Source: Bedellia somnulentella
Taxonomy: Eukaryota; Arthropoda; Insecta; Lepidoptera; Bedelliidae
Assembly (NCBI GenBank): GCA_963576735.1
Contig: OY755197.1
Span: 6,770,501-6,834,500, forward strand
DNA: 64,000 bases
Reading direction: 5' to 3'
In this document: positions 48,501 to 62,600 of the stretch, in pieces
Layout of the letters: each line of letters begins with the position of its first letter
Position numbering within the stretch: position 1 is the first letter of the stretch
Position numbers and translations under genes: made by a program
Notes under the pieces: generated by a model
What the model saw: only the letters and a program-made list of their open reading frames with translations
What the model was told of the DNA's origin: nothing
Database searches by the model: none

Positions 48501-50538
48501 CAACGTTTACGAATTTATTTTTCAGATGGGATCGCGATCTAGGAAGTTAGTTCAATTGGCTACAGGTGATAAAAGTAATTCAAGTGTACAAATAAGTGAT
48601 TTAAACTCTCAGATAGACATTTTAACACAAGACGAGAATGAAAATGCTCAAAGCTCAACCAATACATTGCAGACACCAAAAGAAGGTATTTTTTAACTTG
48701 TAATAATATAAATTGTTTAAGTTATGTTCCTATTAGTTCATTCATTAATTCAATCCACTTTGTAGATAAAGAAATCGCAGTATCTTCCAACCGACCTCGT
48801 AGTAATTCGATTAATAGCAGTAGTTCCTTCAGTTCAAGCAGTTCTTCGGATTCTAGCAGTTCTTCAAGCTGTACTCCATCTATGTATCAAGGTAAGTTAG
48901 TTTAAAGTCAGTGTGTCTATGTCATCAATAACTAAGTTACAAGAAAAGTTACGGAATATGAAAAAAGTTAATAGATACGAAGCAGTATTAATGTTTATTT
49001 TCAATTTAGAAGCTTAAAAATGACTATGTGTTTGATTTTACTAACCTCAATTTTTCAATACAAGTAGCAGCCCGTCGTAGTTTATATCCTCAATTTTTGT
49101 GATAATATTGGAATGCAACCTATTAACACCTCACATTTCAAGAAATTGATTGCATTTATGATGTTTCAGACAGCGACGACTCTCTAAAGGATCCTAATTA
49201 TGAAGTTCAACCATCAAAACCTGCTGAGTGTTCTTCTGATTCTGATGAAGCACAGGATGCCACTACCAACTGGTATAACATTTCGGATGATCAAAATTTG
49301 TTTACATCTAATATTGTTTCAATAAACACGGAAAACTACAAACAACCACTTCCTTCTACAAGTGAAAATGCTACAGTATTACAGGATCTTGGTGTGATAG
49401 AGAACAACAACTCCTCTGCGATTGAAAACATAAGTAACGGAAATGCTGTAAGTCCCATAGTGTATAATTCTAGTCCAACTAAAACTGGTAAAAAAAGAAG
49501 ATTAAATAAAGCAAACTGGAAAACCAATGTAGCTAAACGACTAAGAAATAGTGGGAAGCCTTATCAATGTACCAAATCAAAAAAATACATACCAAGTCGT
49601 GAATTGAAACCTTGTTGTACAGAAAAATGTAAATTTAAATGTAGATCTAAATTTACGGAGGATCAAAGGCAGACCATTTTAAATGACTTCTGGAGCTTAG
49701 GCGCAATAGAAAAACAATGGTCATTTATTGCTAATAGCGTAGACATAATCAAACCAAAACAGCGTTACGTTAAAGTTGACTCTGATGGAAATGTTGCATC
49801 TGTTCGAAACAATAACAACGCATTTTTTTTGACTATGTCTGGTGAAAAAACAAGAGTTTGTAAATTTTTCTTTAAAAACACCTTGGCAATTAATAATAGA
49901 CCCATAAAAACAGCTTTAAAAAGAAAAATCGCAATACTAGTATTTCTACCATGAAAGATAACCGAGGTACTCATTCAAAACATCATACAGTAGACGAAAG
50001 CGTTAAAAATGGTATCAAACTGTTTATCCAGTCTATACCGAAGATTGAATCACATTACATCCGGGCAAACTCAAACCGATACTATATTGATGGTAGCAAA
50101 GCTGTGACGGATCTTCATAGAGACTATATAAAAAAATGCAAACAGGAAAACGCCCCCTATGGAACTTACATTACCTTTTACCGTATTTTTACACAAGATT
50201 TTAACATTTCGTTTTTCACTCCTAAAAAAGATTTATGCGATCTATGCGAAGCTTATAAAAACCTCACGAATGAAGAGAAAGAATCTTAGAAACAAGATTA
50301 CGATTTACATATTAAAGAAAAGAATTTATCTCGTATTTTATTTTTATTTATTTTATTTTATTTTATTAGGGACATCAACAGCACATAAACATGTAAGTTA
50401 CAATTAGATAAATACAATGAAAAAGCCAATAACTGACATCCACAGAAGATACAAAAAACAGTAGTACATACAGATATGTAAGAAAAGTTGTAACATAAAA
50501 TGTGTAAAATGACTGAATGATTGATTTGTGATATATAT

Positions 50539-50604
<66 letters not shown>

Positions 50605-53600
50605 ATTCACTTATTCACTTATTGAGAAAGAAAAAGATAAGAACATCAAAAATATTTTTGTAGCGGTGTATGATCTTCAAGCAGTGTTCCAATGTCCCAA
50701 AGGAGACGTATCAGGTTTTTATTATAAGTCCAAACTAAATGTTCTTAATTTAACAATTTACAACTTACAAAATAATTTAGTTGAGAGTTATGTATGGGAT
50801 GAGTCGAACGCTAGTAGAGGCGTAAACGAAATTGGTACGTGTGTTTACAAATACTTGGAGAAAATTTCCGCAACAGCTGCTGATGGCCTCGATGTAGTAT
50901 TTTATTCAGACAACTGTGCTGGACAGCAAAAAAATAAGTTTATGATCTCAATGTATACTTACGCAGTCAAAACTCTGCCGAATCTCAAATCGATTACACA
51001 CAAATTTCTCATTAAGGGGCATACGCAGAACGAGGGCGATTCAGCTCACTCTCAAATAGAGAGAGAAGTTAAAAGGCAATTGAGATCAGGACCAATGTAC
51101 ACACCTGACGCATTTATCGGGGCTATAAAGGCGGCACGTAAAAAGAGCGAGCCATTTCATGTCAATGAATTGTGTTTCGATGATTTTTTTGATTGGAAAA
51201 GTATATGTACTCAAATGAACTTTGCAATCACAAAAGATGAAGACAATAATACTGTAAAACTGGCTGGACTAAAGTTGATAAAAGTTCAAAGTTCTGATCC
51301 CGATGCCATATTTTTTAAAGTATCATACGCTGATGAATTATTCAAGAAAGCTATAGTGGTGAGAAATAAGAGAAATAATAGCGCAAGCATAAATTTAGAT
51401 TTGAAAAAAGCCTATGTTCAAAAACCTGGACTAGCCGAAAGAAAAAAAGCTGATCTCATGGATTTGGTCAATAAAAATCTAATTCCTAGATACCATAAGC
51501 CATTTTATGAATCATTGTAATAGAAAAAAAAGACAAAGTAACTGTTTTTTTTAAAAAATATTTAAGTGTTTTATTGGTAAAGAAAATTAGTAATTCTTTT
51601 TTAAGAAAAAAGACTGATTAAGTATTTGATTTTTTAGAAAATGTCTTCGATAAAGTGACAGTACCTCCTAACTGCAGCTGTGTTGAAGTTTAAGTCCATT
51701 TAATTAAAAACGTCGATATTCTTTAAAATTGTTAGGATTAGTATTTATTGTCACTTTAACGACGATATAAGTGTTTTTATTAGTAATTAGAGAATTTGTG
51801 ATAGTTCATCAAAGATGAGGGTTATGTTTCTTTTTTAATTTTGATTTCGTGATACTTTAAAACTCGGTGCCATAATTGTGAAAGAAGTGGTTAATTATTG
51901 TTAGGTAACTTTAAGTAGGTACAGTTAACTTTTTGATTTTTCTTATTTTTATGAAAGTAATTTTTTAGCTAAGTATCTACCTTGTTATAATTTTAAGTTA
52001 CCTTATAATTAAACGAAGTTCTTAGTACGATGTGATTGATTGATCTATTGTCGTTACTGCCTTAAACTACTTTCATGGTGTGGTAATGCCATTGTTTTTG
52101 TAAAAATTGTTTTTAAAATACAATATCTTTTTTTTAACAGCGTGTTATATTTAAGTTATCACTCAGCCTTACACCTAAATTTAACACCAACAATGTGATA
52201 TATAAATATGTTACAATCATTTTTTGACATATTTTCATCAAAAACGTGACATGTGATTCTGTGTTTTTTAAAACCAGTTTTTTTTACTTATTTCATTGAA
52301 CTGAGGTTCTTTAGATAATTTTCAGAAAGAACATTAATAACAGCAAAAATTTCATTCCTTTCATACTGTAAAATTATCAATGTTTTAAAATTTATCAACA
52401 CTTAAATGTTTAAAACTGCTCTCCTGTAAAGTTGTGGTTTAAAAAATATCACATTGTTCTTGTAAAGAGGCGATATATGAAATAATTAACACTATTGTTA
52501 ATATTGAGATAAATATCTGCTGAAATCAAATTATGATTGATTCAAGCTGAGGCTGACTGAAATAGGAATTTAGATGGTATTTACAGACTTGCGGCAGAAG
52601 AAGACAGATATATTTTAGTGAAGACAGTGCTATAGCGGTTATACTGACTGTTGCGGTTAGATAAGCCCATATGCTTGTGTCTGGCAGGTGTAAATTAATA
52701 AGCCAAATGCCACTAAACGAAAATCAATCGTTTCTGTATATAACACCAACATTCGGAACAAACAAAACGTGGATTTTTCAGACATCTGATGACATCAAAT
52801 ATATACCAGGACTTAAACAGGAATATTATTATTAGCAATCGTCAAGACTTACAGCAGAAAGTAACATTTACATTTGTACAACTCAATAGGCTATTTGACT
52901 GTAATAAAAATATACATTTCTTTTATTTCCTTAGTCTTAATATTTCTTTTTTGGAGCAATATGTAATAATGCGAGATAAAAATATTGCATTATTTCACTA
53001 AAATCCGTCTTCTAAAATAAGTATTTTTGATGCAACTGTCACGTGACTAAAAACGACCGCGATTGGCTATTTCTATAATGACGTAGATCGCCCATAAACA
53101 GACTGTGTATCGCTTCGCTCATTGGTGTTTAATGCGGAATTGACGTCATTTGTGCTACAGCCGCCATATTACTTAAAGTCGCGTTTTCGCGGCACATTTG
53201 AATATTGCATTTTCTTTTTCGATTTTTTAATAAAATAGCTAAAATGAAGAAATAAAAATATTTTTTTAGGGCTCCTTATAAACAAATTAACACCGTAAGA
53301 TAGTTTTCAAAACTTAGTCAAATAGCCTATTCTCCTTTCCACCGGCACTCCTTATATAACTTCGTGACTTGTTTAGTAAATTAATTGTGTAATTATTACA
53401 TAGATTATACTAATTCAGTACTAACCGCTACTATTAGAAGAGCTCCTAGGTTGTTGTCTGGCCGGCGTGAGGAAATCAGCCTCGCGCCATCCATGCTTGC
53501 GATACACCTCGCGAAGTTCAGCGTGGGACCACATTGTCATTAGTACTTGGCCTGTAAATGAATAGTTAATATATTATTTCACTAAAAAGGCAGGCGTCCA

Positions 53601-56600
53601 AAGTGTTAATAAAAGAGAGCATGTATGAAAAGATTGATGAATGTAGACGAAATTATAAGTAAGTAAATTTACTAAAGTTATTATCGGCAATCCAGTACAG
53701 TCAATACAAACCGCTCCACGTATCCCGCGTCTAAGACAGAGCGAGATAACTCTCTAATCTTCTTTATGACCTCGGTCTTAAGTTATGACCCGTACAAAGG
53801 TAATCCCGTATAAAGGAATGTTGAGATGGTTTGGGCACATAGAGAGGATGGATGACAGTAAATTGGTGAAAGAGATATATAGAGCCAATGTGGAAGGTAA
53901 TGTTAGTAGAGGACGACCTCGGAGGACACATTTGGATCAAATAGAAAATGTGCTCAAAAAGGCAGGTGTCCGCAGTATGAAGAATAAAAGAGCATGTCTG
54001 AAAAGATTGATGGATGTAAACGAAGCCAGAGAGGTTTGCCAGGATCGTACAAAGTGGCGATCGATAGTCTCTGCCTAACCCAATGGGAACTAACGGCGTG
54101 AGAATATGTAAGTATGTATGTATGTACAAAGGTAATGTAAGCAAATAAACACTCTTATCAAACATACCAGCAAACTTGAGCACCCTCGCAGTATGTCGCT
54201 GTCTGTTCTTAGTTAACGCCAACAACCGTTCCACGCCGCCCGCGTCTAAGAGAGAACGAGAAAATTCTCCACTTTTCTTTATTACTTCGTTGAGAGTCGC
54301 TAGAACTGCGGCGATTGTGTCGTCTGATGTGCCCTGAAGGTATAATTATATAGATATAATAAAAGCTTTTACATAACCATTGTAACCATAGATGTACTAA
54401 TAAAAAACCGTAGATAAGTCATGCGCGCTCATAAATGGCACTTAAAAAACAGGCTAAATGGCTCATCTGACTTCAGTCGCACTCTAGCTGCCGTCGCAAT
54501 CGTTCACCTGTTTTGGCGTGTATGTTTACCAAAATAATCGAGAATGCCGTCGTGTGTGATGAGATTTTGCACAAACTATAGTAGAAAAACTACTGAAATG
54601 ATGGGATTACTTATCATTCGTAAGTATTATAAATTTACAACGTGTTAATTATAATTTATAATAAATCGTGTGTATAGGTCTAAATTATTCTTTGTCAAAC
54701 GGTCGTCTTAGTGTCATATTTTACGACGGCACAGAGAAACTATGTTTATCTCTTTTTAGCGCTTGCTATGAGATGTGCTATCTCGCCTACATTTCAATAT
54801 ATTTCTTCGTGTGTTGTTTGGATATATTCCTAGTGGTGTGCGTTCATCTGCCGCAATCGGTGCCACTCGTAAGCGCCGCTTTCCTCGTAAATGACCTATC
54901 TCACGTTTTTTAGTACATCTATGATTGTAACCATCTAATGTGCATTACAAAAAATATCAAGTCCGCCATCTTATATTGTCCGCCATTTTATTTTATAATG
55001 ACATAATTGAGATTATCAAGCATCGCCACCTAAACCTAAGGCGCGAAACAAATTTTATATTGACATGAGATGAACCTGAAAGATAGATGAACATGAGGTC
55101 ACCTTTTGAACTTTGTATTCTTAAAGTAGACCTATCTTATACAGTCCAAGCTCACTCATAAGTAAACGGCGTTATCTAATCGCGCTGTCATTCGGTTTTT
55201 GTAGGGATGGCAACTTTTAATTTATCGACCTTCTAAATCCATGTGCGTGTTTTACATTATGAAAAAATACGATTGAATAATTGCCTTATCTGTTTACTTC
55301 CAATATAAGCGTAGGTATTAAAACTTCAGGATTCAATTATATATAGATGACCTAATTGGTCTAACGGTATTATAAACAAGATAAATTTACCTATTATTTA
55401 CAACGACAAGTCATATTGACAGACAGTAGTAAACAAGGAACATTACAGATAATATATGTTTAAATAGTTTAAAAAATATAATTGTTACAAAATAATTCCA
55501 TCCATACCATCCGACATATCGATAGCTTATATTAAAAACTTCAATCCCTATAAAAACCGAATGACAGCGCGACTAGATAACGCCGTTTACTCATAACAAT
55601 GTTTGTCCTCTAAGAAAGGGCAAGACAATTTTACGCCCTACTATTATATTTTTTATAGAAAAACCGCATCATTTACATTGTGTTGTATTCAAAACACCAT
55701 ATACTTCCACCTGAAGGTACTGGAATTGAACTTGAATTTTGTATCGGAACTTATTTATTTTATTCAGGTTTTAGTTTTAGTTTGGTTATCATAACTGCAA
55801 CAAAACTGTCTAATCTATAAATTTTAAACTTTATAGCTATCACGATCTATTAGATACAACCTGGACACAGACACTTAAAGTCTTAGTAATACGGTCTAGT
55901 CTTTACCCTACGGAACAAAACCCTAAAATAATCCAATAACATAAATAAAACTACTAAGAAAACCTTCACAAACCTGATCATGCTGCTGATTAGCACTGGG
56001 CAGTTTCTGCACGAGGTCCCTCATCGCGTATTTGCCGATGAGTTCTTTGTTGCGTTGGTCGATGGCCAGATTACGAAGAGCTGTGGCCACCGCACACACT
56101 ACACGGTCTACTTCCATGCGGAGCAGCTCAACTAGGATCGGTAGACCTGGTGAGAATAATGGGTGTCATTTATTGAAGTCAGTGGTTTTGGAGACAACCC
56201 ATATCGAATATCGCTTCGCCCGCGTCGAATTTAATATATTGCGGTATAAAGCACAACTATAAGAAAATTTCTCATTCCCACAATTTCCCTCAGGAATATC
56301 ATCTTTTCCGGGATAAAAACAAACTCACTTTCCGATTTATAATATTAGTAAGGGTTCATACAGTGTGTATGTATGTAATAAAAGTAATATAACAAACCTT
56401 TCTCTTTCCTAACTGCGGCCCGTATATCGACCGAGGGCTGCCAATAAGACGCGGCCAAGTTCTGTAAAGCGCCGGCCGCCGCTTCTAAAGTCTCGGGGTT
56501 CGAGCATGTTTGTACGAAACTATATTTATATTATACTATCTTTCCGCCCTAGGCTTCACCCGCGTGGAATTCGGTTATATTGCTCGCTATAAAACTTCCC

Positions 56601-59600
56601 ATTCCCACGATTTCCCTCGGGAATATATTTTTTTCCGGGATAAAAAGTACCCTATTATTTAATCCGGACTTCTAACTTATACCTCTGCAAAATTTCAAAG
56701 CAATCGGTTCAGTAGTTACGGCGTGAAAGCGGAACAAACAAACAAACTCACTTTCCGATTTATAATATTAATAACATAAACGTAAACATAAACGTTCACG
56801 CCGTTTATCCCCGAAGGGGTTGGCAGAGGTACCAATACTCCTGAACTCACATGGCAAGCGCCATCTAGTTTCCAGAGAAGGTACCCACGTTTTGCTTAGA
56901 CAGTGTACTCACGTGATAGGGGGCAGGCCTATCGCCGTTTTTGTACGAATACACTGTCACATGACTAAGTACAACTCAGCCATGTGGGTTTCCTCACGAT
57001 GTTTTCCCTCACCGTTAGCAACCATGATAAATTAACCACACATATGACTTTAGAAAAGACAAATTGGTGTAGGCCCGTCCCAGGATTGGAACTCACGCCC
57101 TTCTGTTTTTCGGGCGGGTGTTCTACCCACTGGACTATCATGTCGCTATAATATTAGTAAAGATTTATACAGTGTGTATGTATGTAATCACAGTAATACA
57201 ACAAACCTTTCTCCTTCCTAACAGCGGCCCGTATATCGACCGAGGGCTGCCAATAACACGCGGCCAAGTTCTGTAAAGCGCCGGCCGCCGCTTCTAAAGT
57301 CTCGGGATTAGAGCATGTTTGGAGTAATGCCATGTATAGGGGGACCACCTGGAAATAGCACAATATTTTACAACTATGTCCCGCGTTTTATCTACCTATT
57401 ATATCACTCAAAAATGACTCGAGAAGTCTTTTCCAACAGCATGTTAAAAAGTTATCATGACAAATCATTGACTAATCAATCGTAAAAAATAGTTAATATG
57501 ATCATAGTTAATATGATCATAAAACCGTAAACTAAATAAAATAAAAAAAACAAACCCGTAAGTTGTTTTATAAGAGATAAAGTGTTGTAATGCGGTATAG
57601 AATATTTTAGAAAACTAAAAATTTAATTTAGAAAACCATCGGAACCCTTAATGGGCGAACCAACTTGCGCTTGGCCATTTTTAAATACAAAACCAGATCT
57701 AACATACCTCAGGCGACCAAAGCATTTCAGTTCCCTTTGGCACTGCATATCCGAGTGACTCTCCCGGGGTAGTAGCATCTTCACTTTTACCAGGACTTGT
57801 GGAATTCGAGGTAGAGCCTTCCTTCTTCTTCTTGCTGCCACCGAAACAGCCTAGGTTTTCACCTGGTGGAAGGATGTTTTGGATTATTTAGTTTTTTGGT
57901 GAAACGCAAATGATAGATAGCATTTAATAACGACCACTTTACCCAAAAATATTCTTCAAAAACAATTCCGTAAATCAATCATTCATTCCATTCATTCTTT
58001 CGTTCGTTCATTCATTCGGATATTATTGAACCTTTTTTTATTATAATATGTCAAGTGAATGATAAAGACACAGAGAACCCAGTTTGAATGATTAACTATG
58101 TTTAAAAACAAAATCAAAATATATGTTGGTAAGTAGCATTTATCTAATGGTTTTAACAGTACTAAAATTGATAAAAAAATTGTAAATATATGTTCACAAT
58201 ACAGATACAAATGAAACTAACAAATAAGTTAAAATAAACATTTTAATTGTCAAAGAACCATACCTTTCGAGCTACTTGCTTGTATCCTAGTTTGACTTGT
58301 AGACTGTGTGGGCGGCGCTCTCGTATCATATAGCGGGTCTTCAATCTCTTGACATCTAAAACGGTAACATAGGTGTTAAAATATGATCTTTTTTATTTAT
58401 GAAGAAAAAGGAAGGTTCGAATCGGTATTATTAAAGATTTTTCAAGTATTCACTACGACGATGAAGATTCCATGGAGTTCCCTAGGAATATTAGTTTGAA
58501 TATGATTTTTTTAATAGATGCATATACTCACGGCTAATAATCCCTTAGAGGGGTAGCCAGAGCTTTAGAATTAGAAATCCTTGACATTCTTTCGGCGAAA
58601 GTCATGATCATGACCCATCCACAGAAAAAATGGTGCTATTCTAATAAGCTGTCTAATATAATACGGTACGAAACATTTTCAGCAATGTGTGAGTGTATGC
58701 CAAAGTTATACTCTTCATCATTGATCCCTAAAATCACCAGATATTGTTCTGGGTTCATATCGCCTTGAGATAGTATAGTGTAGTGTAGTGTGCGTATAGC
58801 GACCCACCTGTACGACAAGTTCCGCAGCACACACACGCAGTTCTCCGCTATCTTGGTTCCTATCGCGTTGAGATAGTGTAGTGTAGTGTAGTGTGCGTAT
58901 AGCGACCCACCTGTACGACAAGTTCCGCAGCACACACACGCAGTTCTCCGCTATCTTGGTTCCTATCGCGTTGAGATAGTGTAGTGTAGTGTAGTGTGCG
59001 TACAGCGACCCACCTGTACGACAAGTTCCGCAGCACACACACGCAGTTCTCCGCTATCTTGGTTCCTGTCGCGTTGAGATAGTGTAGTGTAGTGTGCGTA
59101 TAGCGACCCACCTGTACGACAAGTTCCGCAGCACACACACGCAGTTCTCCGCTATCTTGGATCCTATCGCGTTGAGATAGTGTAGTGTAGTGTAGTGTGC
59201 GTACAGCGACCCACCTGTACGACAAGTTCCGCAGCACACACACGCAGTTCTCCGCTATCTTGGTTCCTATCGCGTTGAGATAGTGTAGTGTAGTGAAGTG
59301 TGCGTATGGCGACCCACCTGTACGACAAGTTCCGCAGCACACACACGCAGTTCTCCGCTATCTTGGTTCCTATCGCGTTGAGATAGTGTAGTGTAGTGAA
59401 GTGTGCGTATGGCGACCCACCTGTACGACAAGTTCCGCAGCACACACACGCAGTTCTCCACTATCTTGGTTCCTATCGCGTTGAGAGCTAGTGCTGCTCG
59501 TATCGTGTGTAGTAATGACTCCGCTAATCCGGCGACGCATCGTAAACGGCGACGAGCTCCGGCGCCGGCTGAGGAAGCATTGCGAAGGACACCGGAGGCG

Positions 59601-62600
59601 TTGCGGAATACTAAGGAAAAACGCGGTTAATAGTTGGGATAATTTTCTATTCTAAAGTGATGCCTATAGGGAAGTAAAGTTCGTGCTAGCAAAGCTAACT
59701 TAAAAGGAATTTCTTTGCAAGATTTTTCGAACTTGAAGTCTATCGCTATCGTCCGTCAAAGGTTTACCTTTTGTTTTTAATTTAAAAAAAAAATCCATTC
59801 AAGTAACAAGGTAGACAACTTTTGATGTCCGAGATATTTTCTTAATAAAGCTACAAACTTATATTGCAGGTAACAATTTGAAAAACTGCGTTAGAAATAT
59901 TATAACGTTTGAATGGAAGGAGATGAAACAATAATTAAAACACTTTTGGTGAACTGGATGTTTTTTTTTTAAATAACTTCTAACAAGAAAAAGGTGTTTT
60001 ATATTTTTTTTATTCAACAAAATGATTGATCTATCACTGAAATTATAGATTTAAATACTAACCAGTAGACCAATAAGTATCTCCAGGATTGGTAGGATGC
60101 CAGCCCGAATGCGGTATGATAACTTTATTGACAATAACTTGAGCCGCGTCGTCTATGATCGATTGCTTGAGATCTTCGCACGAAGACATGTTCCATATTA
60201 CGCCGGTTACTAGCTCTTTTACCTGAGAGCAAAAAAGTTATTTATATGTTCAAGTTTATAAAAAAATTAACTGTTGGACGATTTGATGAGTAACTTAGGA
60301 TCATCAGAAGTAACAAAATATTCAATATTCTGGACAGAGAAACTGAAAAACGATTTTTATGTGATTTTTATGTTTCGTAAATTATAATAACATATGCATG
60401 TTTTGTACCGAGCAATGTTACCTTCGAATAGTATTTCCCATTCCCTTCACTTGGGTGTCGTACTGACAGATCTAGGGATATTCGGAGATTTTCGACGATC
60501 GTTTGGACATCCAACATAAAAGATCCTTAATTACGCTGTCTTCTCCCTTCACTTCTTCAGAATGTTAATTGTTATGTTAAGTAAGCTAAACAGCCATTAG
60601 TAAACCAGAACATAATATAATTACCTCCATATCTGTGGCCCGACACAATAAAGCCATCAAGGCCGGTATTCCGTTGGCGTCTCTTATCGCTCGTTTGTTC
60701 TCGTCGTTCTGTCTACCGTATGATAGATTTCGAAGCGCGCCGCAAGCGTTTCGTGAAACTTCCGCGTTGTCGTGAGATACTAGACGGACTAGAGGTGGGA
60801 TGCCGCCTGCGGAAGAAGTTTATAGCGTAAAATATCAGCTTAACCCTTTATAAGACAGTGGCCAAACAGTAGCCACAATAATTTCAACCTTACCCCCTAT
60901 AGATATTAGAATAAAATTAGTTAAAAGGCCTTCCAATATTGTAGACGGATACGCTACGACTCGCATGATGCACCGTAGGAAGAGTATTTTAGGACATATT
61001 AAACAGATCAAGTTAGTTCCTAGAAAGATACAATAATATACCTTCAACAATACCTGTGGTAAGGGAAAGTGATACTAACACGACAATATTAATAACAATA
61101 TATAATGCACATCTAAATGACGTCCAAACTATGTAGTATGTAGAATTTTGTCTTCCATCAGTTTTCTTGGGAATTTATATAATATATATAATATAATATA
61201 TAATAGCCGTAAGTAAAGGTTAGGTTACGTAAAAGATCTTGTCTCTGACGCCTTTTAGTGCCATAAATTTATCTGCTTGTTTTTTTAACAATCATACATA
61301 ATGCTATGTTTGTTAGAAAAAACTATTTCTTCCTTTTTATATTTAAATCTGCTTACAATAGGTATTTTACGCCACCCATATATCCTTTCATTATCAAAGT
61401 TCCCAAAAAAATAATACACAAATAAATACCTAAACTCCTAGTCTTCTGTTTATTAGGATCGTCCATATAGGTGAGGTGTTGGAGGTAGGCGGCCGCGTTT
61501 GCTTTCACGACGTCAGAGGGAGAGTTGAGGAACCCTATCACTTCGGGAAGATTCGGGTCGCGCCATTGTAAAGCGCCTTCTTCGCGGGGTAGGCCGCTAT
61601 GGACTGGAATTAAAATAATAAATGCTTATTAACACAAATGAATCAAAATCCAAATTTTAAAAAAACTTATAAATTAGAATTTAATTGGATAAATACTGAG
61701 TGTAGGAGGATAAACCATCATTAACTAACTTTATGAAACCATATTTTCTCCTCTTGACTTCCACAACTGTCTTAGGAGTTTATTAACCAGACGCTCTGAA
61801 ATTTAGAGCAGTAGGTATGTATAATGGGAGAAATGTTAAGTGAAAATAGCTTACTAATCGTATCGCTTTAACAAGTAAATCCTTCACCTCAAAATAAATT
61901 ATATTATATACCAGTATCAATATATTCAAAATTAACTTACCCATAGACATGCCAGCCATCTGTTTCTGTAATTCCTCTTCATCGCCATACATAGATTGTC
62001 CGCCTGCGCTTCCCAAACTTAGGCCGTTTTGAGAGTCCTGTGGAATATTTATTTATTTATTTATTAGGCATGCACACAGTACAACATCATAATATTATAT
62101 ATTTCCAAAAGACATAATGTTTTGAACAGATGCAGTACCGAAACAGCATGCACAGCATTACCTAGTAAGTTGAACTATAACAAATAATTATAATATTGAA
62201 AACAATCACTTTTTCTTACAATTCTCAAAATTTAGGACAACAAAAAAGGATGTTTTTCCACTTAGACTTTATAGAGTGCGAAATAATATATATTAAATGA
62301 TTGCCCTTTGTTTCCTGTTTCAAACAAATCATAGTCCTAAAATATCAAATTAAAAATTCCTAAAACATCGTGAGGAAACCCACATGGCTGAGTTGTACTT
62401 AGTCATGTGACAGTGTATTCGTACAAAACGGCGATAGGCCGGCCCCCTATCACGTGAATTCACCGTCCATGCAAAAACGTGGGTACTCTGAACACCAGGT
62501 GACAAAGTCACGTGATGTTCAGAAGTATTAGTACCTCTGCCAACCCCTTCGGGGATATTCGGCGTGAACGTTTATGTTATGTTATGTTATGTTAAAAATT

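Larger units (their letters stand above)
47906..52472 (+). mobile_element. DNA transposon with DUF7869-like transposase in p120ctn intron
   Basis: A perfect 24-bp inverted terminal repeat, CGCCTCTTTACAAGAACAAT plus GTGA, at 47906-47929 and 52449-52472. It is flanked by ATAT on both sides (47902-47905, 52473-52476); a TA duplication is the other reading. It encloses a spliced gene (exons from 48526) with RNase-H-like acidic motifs. GTGACATC-like words recur inside both ends. The 4-bp duplication recalls Sola2-type elements, but I cannot confirm the superfamily. It lies antisense to the host gene. Confidence 0.85.

Noticed and set aside
48035..48542. Two frames ahead of the intronic transposase
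   Set aside because: They sit in the probable 5' UTR exon and first intron of the transposase gene (GTAAGT at 48216, acceptor before 48526) and lack family features.
54668..54913. 81-codon hydrophobic frame
   Set aside because: Lies in the non-coding part of the P-like MITE, with no counterpart reading in copy 1.
57623..57841. 72-codon frame overlapping p120ctn exon 8
   Set aside because: Out of frame with the spliced p120ctn reading frame; exon phases fix the correct frame.
58860..59342. 160-codon open frame across the tandem array
   Set aside because: It arises because the 103-bp unit has few stops in any frame; it cycles through three frames of the same exon end and has no independent start or family match.
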